Source: Ailanthus altissimus
Lineage: Eukaryota; Streptophyta; Magnoliopsida; Sapindales; Simaroubaceae
Length of the DNA stretch: 64,000 nucleotides
Assembly: GCA_946807835.1 (NCBI GenBank)
Contig: OX327694.1
Coordinates: 2,802,001 to 2,866,000, forward strand
Direction: 5' to 3'
Part shown: positions 60,091 to 64,000 of the stretch, piece by piece
Numbering within the stretch: position 1 is the stretch's first letter
How the letters are laid out: each line of letters opens with the position of its first letter
Position numbers and translations under genes: made by a program
Notes under the pieces: generated by a model
What the model was told of the DNA's origin: nothing
The model's input: the letters and a program-made list of their open reading frames with translations, nothing else
Database searches by the model: none

Positions 60091-60996
60091 TTTAGGAGTG
60101 TGCGTGATACGGATCAGTTCAGTATTAATAATCAAATTATATGAAAAAATTCAGTTTTTTTATTTTTTAAAATCAAACCTTATGTATGAGAATTGAACTA
60201 GAACGAATTAATTCAATTCGCTTGGATCATTTAAATATTTTTTAAAATACTAAAATCATATAATGTAATAATAATATTCATACAAAAAATAAATAAATTA
60301 TTCAAAAAAACAAATAATTTAGTAAAGTGTCATTAACTAATAAACAAGTTAATTAAATAAGTAAAAAAATAGTAAAATAAAAATCCATCCATACAAATAA
60401 AGTATTTATCAAAATAAAATAAAGTGCATTAAACAAAATAAGTTCCATTTTTATTAAACTAATCCAAATAAAAAAAGAGTATTTATCAAAATAAAATAAA
60501 GTCCACAAAACAAAAAATAAATTCTATGTCCACTAAACTAAATAAGTTTCAACTTCAATGATCCAAACTCTAAATCTAATTTTCATAATCAATGGATAAC
60601 TATAACATGTATAATATTAAAAAAAATGAAAGAATAAAAATTATTTCTTAGAATATAAAATATGAATTAATGCTAATTAAAATAATTTTCAGTCAATGAT
60701 TTATGTTACTCTATAATTTTTATTGATTTTACAAACTCTACACTATAGTAACAAAAAAAATTAAGTACTTAATAATGTAAATCTATATAAAAAAATAACT
60801 ACAAATGCAATGTGTTAACTTACATTATTACTCTTCGGTTCGGATCATTTTTAAAAAAACTGAAATCGAATTGATTCATTTTTTTTTTCAATCTCTAGGA
60901 AAAAGTCAAGTTGCATAAAATTTACATTAAAAAAATTGAATTGAATCATTCGATTCAATTTATCATTAGGGTTTGATTTTTTTTCCCACTTCTAAA
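60091..60996. mobile_element. Possible non-autonomous DNA transposon relic
   Basis: Short imperfect inverted ends (TTTAGGAGTG at 60091 and CACTTCTAAA at 60987-60996) enclose AT-rich non-coding DNA. Subterminal GGTTCGGATC-type motifs occur near both ends, a style common in hAT-like plant elements. Inside is a near-duplication of about 80 bp (60402-60450 and 60480-60525). No clear target duplication was found, so the class is uncertain. Confidence 0.35.
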
Positions 60997-61333
60997 TGGA
61001 TTTAGTTTAATTATGATAAAAAATTTCATACATGTATTTAGTTTGGCTCTCTTTTTTAAAAAATTCTGCAAAAACAATGAGAGATGTCACTTTTCCTTTT
61101 CATTCCTTCTTTTTTTGGAGTGGAACACTTCTCTTTATTCTTTTCTAATAAATATTATGTTATTTATTGTAAGGATGTTTTTGATAATTTTTTATTATTA
61201 TTTTCATCCCTACATTGACTAACATAATATATATTAAATAAATAAAGATTAAATTGATATATATTTATAAAATTAATGATTAAAATGACATTTTTTTAAA
61301 AATAAAATGACCTTGGTTAAGTGGCTCAAACAC

Positions 61334-61357
61334 CATATATATATATATATATATATA
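61334..61357. repeat. (AT)n microsatellite
   Basis: About eleven AT dinucleotides followed by a short (ACAT)n run to 61372. Confidence 0.9.
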
Positions 61358-62040
61358 AAATACATACATACATGGTAATGATACTAATAAAAAGTTAAAA
61401 TAAAAAAAAATAAGCATAAAAAATATGTAGGCATTGGTTGTAACAAAAGACCAAATACTCACTCTAACCCTAAAATTAAATAGATTTAGAGAATCATTTC
61501 CGTCCCCAGCTCCTATTAAAACTAACAAGTATAAAATTATATCTAATCCTACGTCTTTTTTCATAGGAATTTTTCTTATACATATTGCTATTAATATCAT
61601 GATTGAGATTATTGAGAATATATATTAATTCAATATTATTCATCAACTATATATGAAGTGATGCAGTAAAACGTAGGACATATGCTAACAAGCATCCCAT
61701 GAAGCTCAACAAACATTTGATATCTAATGTCTCCGAGCCATTATAGATGCCGGTTTCTTAGGTTACAAGCAAAGTTATTTCATGCAGTATGCGCAGTGAC
61801 AGTCCTGCTCTCAGCAGGTCTTCAACAATTATTACTTTCATGAAGCATACAAGGAAAGGAAGGGATATATTTTTTCTCAACAAATGCTTTGTTTTGTAGA
61901 GTTTCTTTCAAAAGCACAAGCTAAAGCATTTTCTTCTTCTTTATAATCTTAAGACGATGGTGGATCAGTTTATCTGAGAATAAAAATGAGAATGATGAAA
62001 AAGCTAACTGGGTATTAACCAAGGCAACAGGGTCTCCTTT

Positions 62041-62166
62041 TCAAGAATCATCGGGATGATGAGTGATATAAAGATCATTCACTGGAGAAAGGTAATCCAA
62101 CTGACATGAAAGATATATATCGGCAAATGTATCAGCATTATCATTATTAGCATCAGAAGACTCCAT
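62041..62166 (-). CDS. Candidate 41-residue micro-protein gene
   Basis: An ATG at 62166 opens 41 codons to TGA at 62043-62041. The product starts MESSDANNDNADTF and ends LYITHHPDDS; it is acidic, with no signal peptide and no known motif. What supports it is context: the segment 61650-62280 is much less AT-rich than its surroundings, and on - a TATATAAA box lies 119 bp upstream of the ATG. I do not recognise it. It could equally be a non-coding transcript or a remnant exon. Confidence 0.35.
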   Translation of the reverse strand: MESSDANNDNADTFADIYLSCQLDYLSPVNDLYITHHPDDS

Positions 62167-62284
62167 TAATGGGCACTAAATGAAAGCCACCTTCTGTGAT
62201 GGAAGCCTTTAATACTGTTTCAGCTTTACTTAATTGGAACTGTTTCAACTACTTTCCTCTAACACCAATCATAACTCAACTTCA

Positions 62285-62292
62285 TTTATATA
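62285..62292 (-). promoter_or_regulatory. TATA-box candidate for the micro-gene
   Basis: TATATAAA on -, 119 bp upstream of the ATG at 62166. A second TATAAATG lies slightly further upstream (about 62309-62316). Confidence 0.35.
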
Positions 62293-62394
62293 TTTTCATT
62301 TTCTCTCATTTATAGAAGAAAATGACCTCTAAAATAGGTCCCAACTATTTATTTAACTAATTTATGAAAAGCTCTCTTATTTCAATATCACGAT

Positions 62395-62580
62395 TCAAAA
62401 AATAATGTTATATTTCTTAAATTTTAATTATTTTATATTTTAAATTAAGATGTAAAATAATTATTGAGTAATAAAATAATATGAATTTTAAAATTATTTA
62501 TTATATAATTTTACTATATAATATTATTTGATAAATCATTTAAAATAAAAAAATTTAAAATATTTAACATTATTCATATA
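62395..62580. repeat. Foldback MITE-like repeat, copy 7
   Basis: Core GTAAAATAATTATTGAGTAA with the inverted partner ATATTATTTGATAAATCATT. Same layout as copies 2-6. Confidence 0.55.
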
Positions 62581-62991
62581 TATTGTCGTTCATGAATCTT
62601 AGACATTTCAAATAAATATGAGAATTTAATTGAAATCACCCATTAATTATTTTTTTGGTTTAGCTATTTTAGTCCATTTTTTGTTGTAAAATAACTTTAG
62701 ATGTAACAATTTATTTAGAAAAATGACATATGGTCCCCCATAATTTGAAAAATAGACATGCAGATTTTTGTAATTTTAAAAATTTTCATTTATATTTATG
62801 TAAAGTGATAAAAATTGTTAACTTTAACAAAAAAATGTATTAAAACATGTGAAGTTGTTATTATGCCCCCCCTTTATGGTTGAGAAAAATTAAAATTAAA
62901 ATTCTTAAAGTGAAATTCAAATTTTTTGTTTATATATGTGATTAAAAATTTATTATGAATATTATTCTGAATTAACTATTTAAGAAAGGGG

Positions 62992-63230
62992 GCATTGACC
63001 TGCGTTGACCACTTCATTAACTGCCATTGATCGCGATCATTGACCATTATTGACTACCATTAATCGACAACTGTTGAGTGATTGTTGACTGATTATTGAC
63101 CAATATTAACTAATTATTGATTACATTAATTGATCGATGTTGACTGACCATTGATCAGCGTTGACCAATCGTTGAGCGACATTAATTGATCGTTGACTGG
63201 TATTAACCAACGTTGATTAACTTTTTAATC
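62992..63230. repeat. Degenerate short repeat rich in TTGAC (W-box-like) motifs
   Basis: A 240-bp stretch built from variants of a 10-12 bp unit (ATTGACCA, GTTGACTG, ATTGATCG). On + it holds nine TTGAC followed by C or T, the core of the W-box bound by WRKY factors. It is GC-richer than its flanks. Whether it is regulatory or only a minisatellite cannot be told from sequence. Confidence 0.7.
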
Positions 63231-64000
63231 AAAGGGGATAATTTTTATTTTTACCCTTTTAAACATTAATTTTAATAATTTTCATTACTTGATAAAGGTG
63301 TAAACAAAATTTTTTAAATTATAAGAGTCTATATATCTCTTTTTCTAAAATACAGGGGTCTAGATATCAATTATTTATTTATTTATCGAAGATTATGATT
63401 GCAACAATCATTATGTATTAAATATTATCTTAAAAATTATTTCTGCCCCTTAAAGAAATGTATTCCTAGTGTAAAAGGTGATGCGGCGGTATAGTCTCTG
63501 AGATTTATTAATGACTAGTTGTTGCAAAGGTGCAATCTAAAATACAACAAGTGAGGAACAATAAGTTCAAACGAAAATTCTAAAGAATAAAACTATTGCG
63601 GAGAGAAAAGAGTTTTAAATTATATTTTCTTTTGAATATATTTTTAAATGATATTTTTAATGACCTGAAATTACTCTTATGTAAAGAACAATGGTAGCTA
63701 TTTCAAACAGCCACTAAACTATTGCCAACAGTTACCAAGACTGTTATCCTATCAACAGTCATCAAGACTATCACTCTCAACTGCAATAATAACAATAATT
63801 TAATTAACATTATATAACTATCTTTTGATTTGAATTCAAATTCAAACAAGAATAAAATTTAAAATTTTAATTTAATTCTACTCCTATAAGGTCCAAAAAA
63901 AAAAAAAGAGAAAATCTAATCCAAAATTAACACATTTGTTAACAAATTTTTTTTAAAAAAAAAGACATATGAACCCTCGTAATTTAAAAAAAAGAGACAT
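63231..64000. other. AT-rich intergenic end of window
   Basis: No gene, RNA or nameable repeat. Poly(A/T) runs occur near 63895-63905 and 63948-63985. Confidence 0.6.

Noticed and set aside
62055..62103. Box C/D snoRNA (ATGATGA ... CTGA)
   Set aside because: The boxes are present by sequence, but there is no terminal stem and no C'/D' pair is visible. Short motifs like these are common by chance.

Overview
This is nuclear DNA from a flowering plant, most likely a eudicot. Genes have many small exons with GT..AG introns, intergenic DNA is very AT-rich, and about half the window is LTR retrotransposon. I reconstructed five multi-exon genes by hand. From memory, the gene set tRNase Z, mitochondrial KAS, IBR5 and LPXB is adjacent in Arabidopsis chromosome 2 (around At2g04530-At2g04560), so this looks like a conserved ancestral block expanded by transposons. 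I cannot name the species.

Layout. 1-2.4 kb: 3' part of a tRNase Z gene on +. 3.25-11.57 kb: an intact 14-exon mitochondrial beta-ketoacyl-ACP synthase on -, whose 4-kb intron 10 holds an old gag-protease-only LTR element in the opposite orientation. 11.9-29.6 kb: one Ty1/copia element on -, split into pieces by at least six later insertions, mostly solo LTRs with readable target-site duplications. 30.5-36.8 kb: a related, decayed but unsplit copia element on +, head-to-head with the first. 37.3 kb: a hairpin-forming tandem repeat. 38.4-41.9 kb: an intact five-exon IBR5-type dual-specificity phosphatase on -. 43-46 kb: the 3' end of a second copia family with its long LTR. 46.5-52.6 kb: a ten-coding-exon WLM (Wss1-like) protease gene on -, broken in several places. 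52.7-55.6 kb: AT-rich DNA with a cluster of foldback MITE-like repeats. 55.9-56.2 kb: a small predicted secreted peptide. 56.7-59.8 kb: an eight-exon LPXB (lipid A disaccharide synthase) gene on -, broken by two stops and four frameshifts. 60-64 kb: AT-rich DNA with a possible DNA-transposon relic, a candidate 41-residue micro-gene and a cluster of TTGAC motifs.

Main point: genes on the left of the block (tRNase Z as far as seen, mtKAS, IBR5) read cleanly through every splice, while two on the right (WLM protease, LPXB) keep every exon but carry many independent disabling changes. Both are unprocessed pseudogenes in this sequence. The rest is a well-resolved transposon stratigraphy. I found no new defence, biosynthetic or regulatory system that the sequence alone can establish. 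The candidates most worth testing are the two small peptide genes, the hairpin repeat and the TTGAC cluster.
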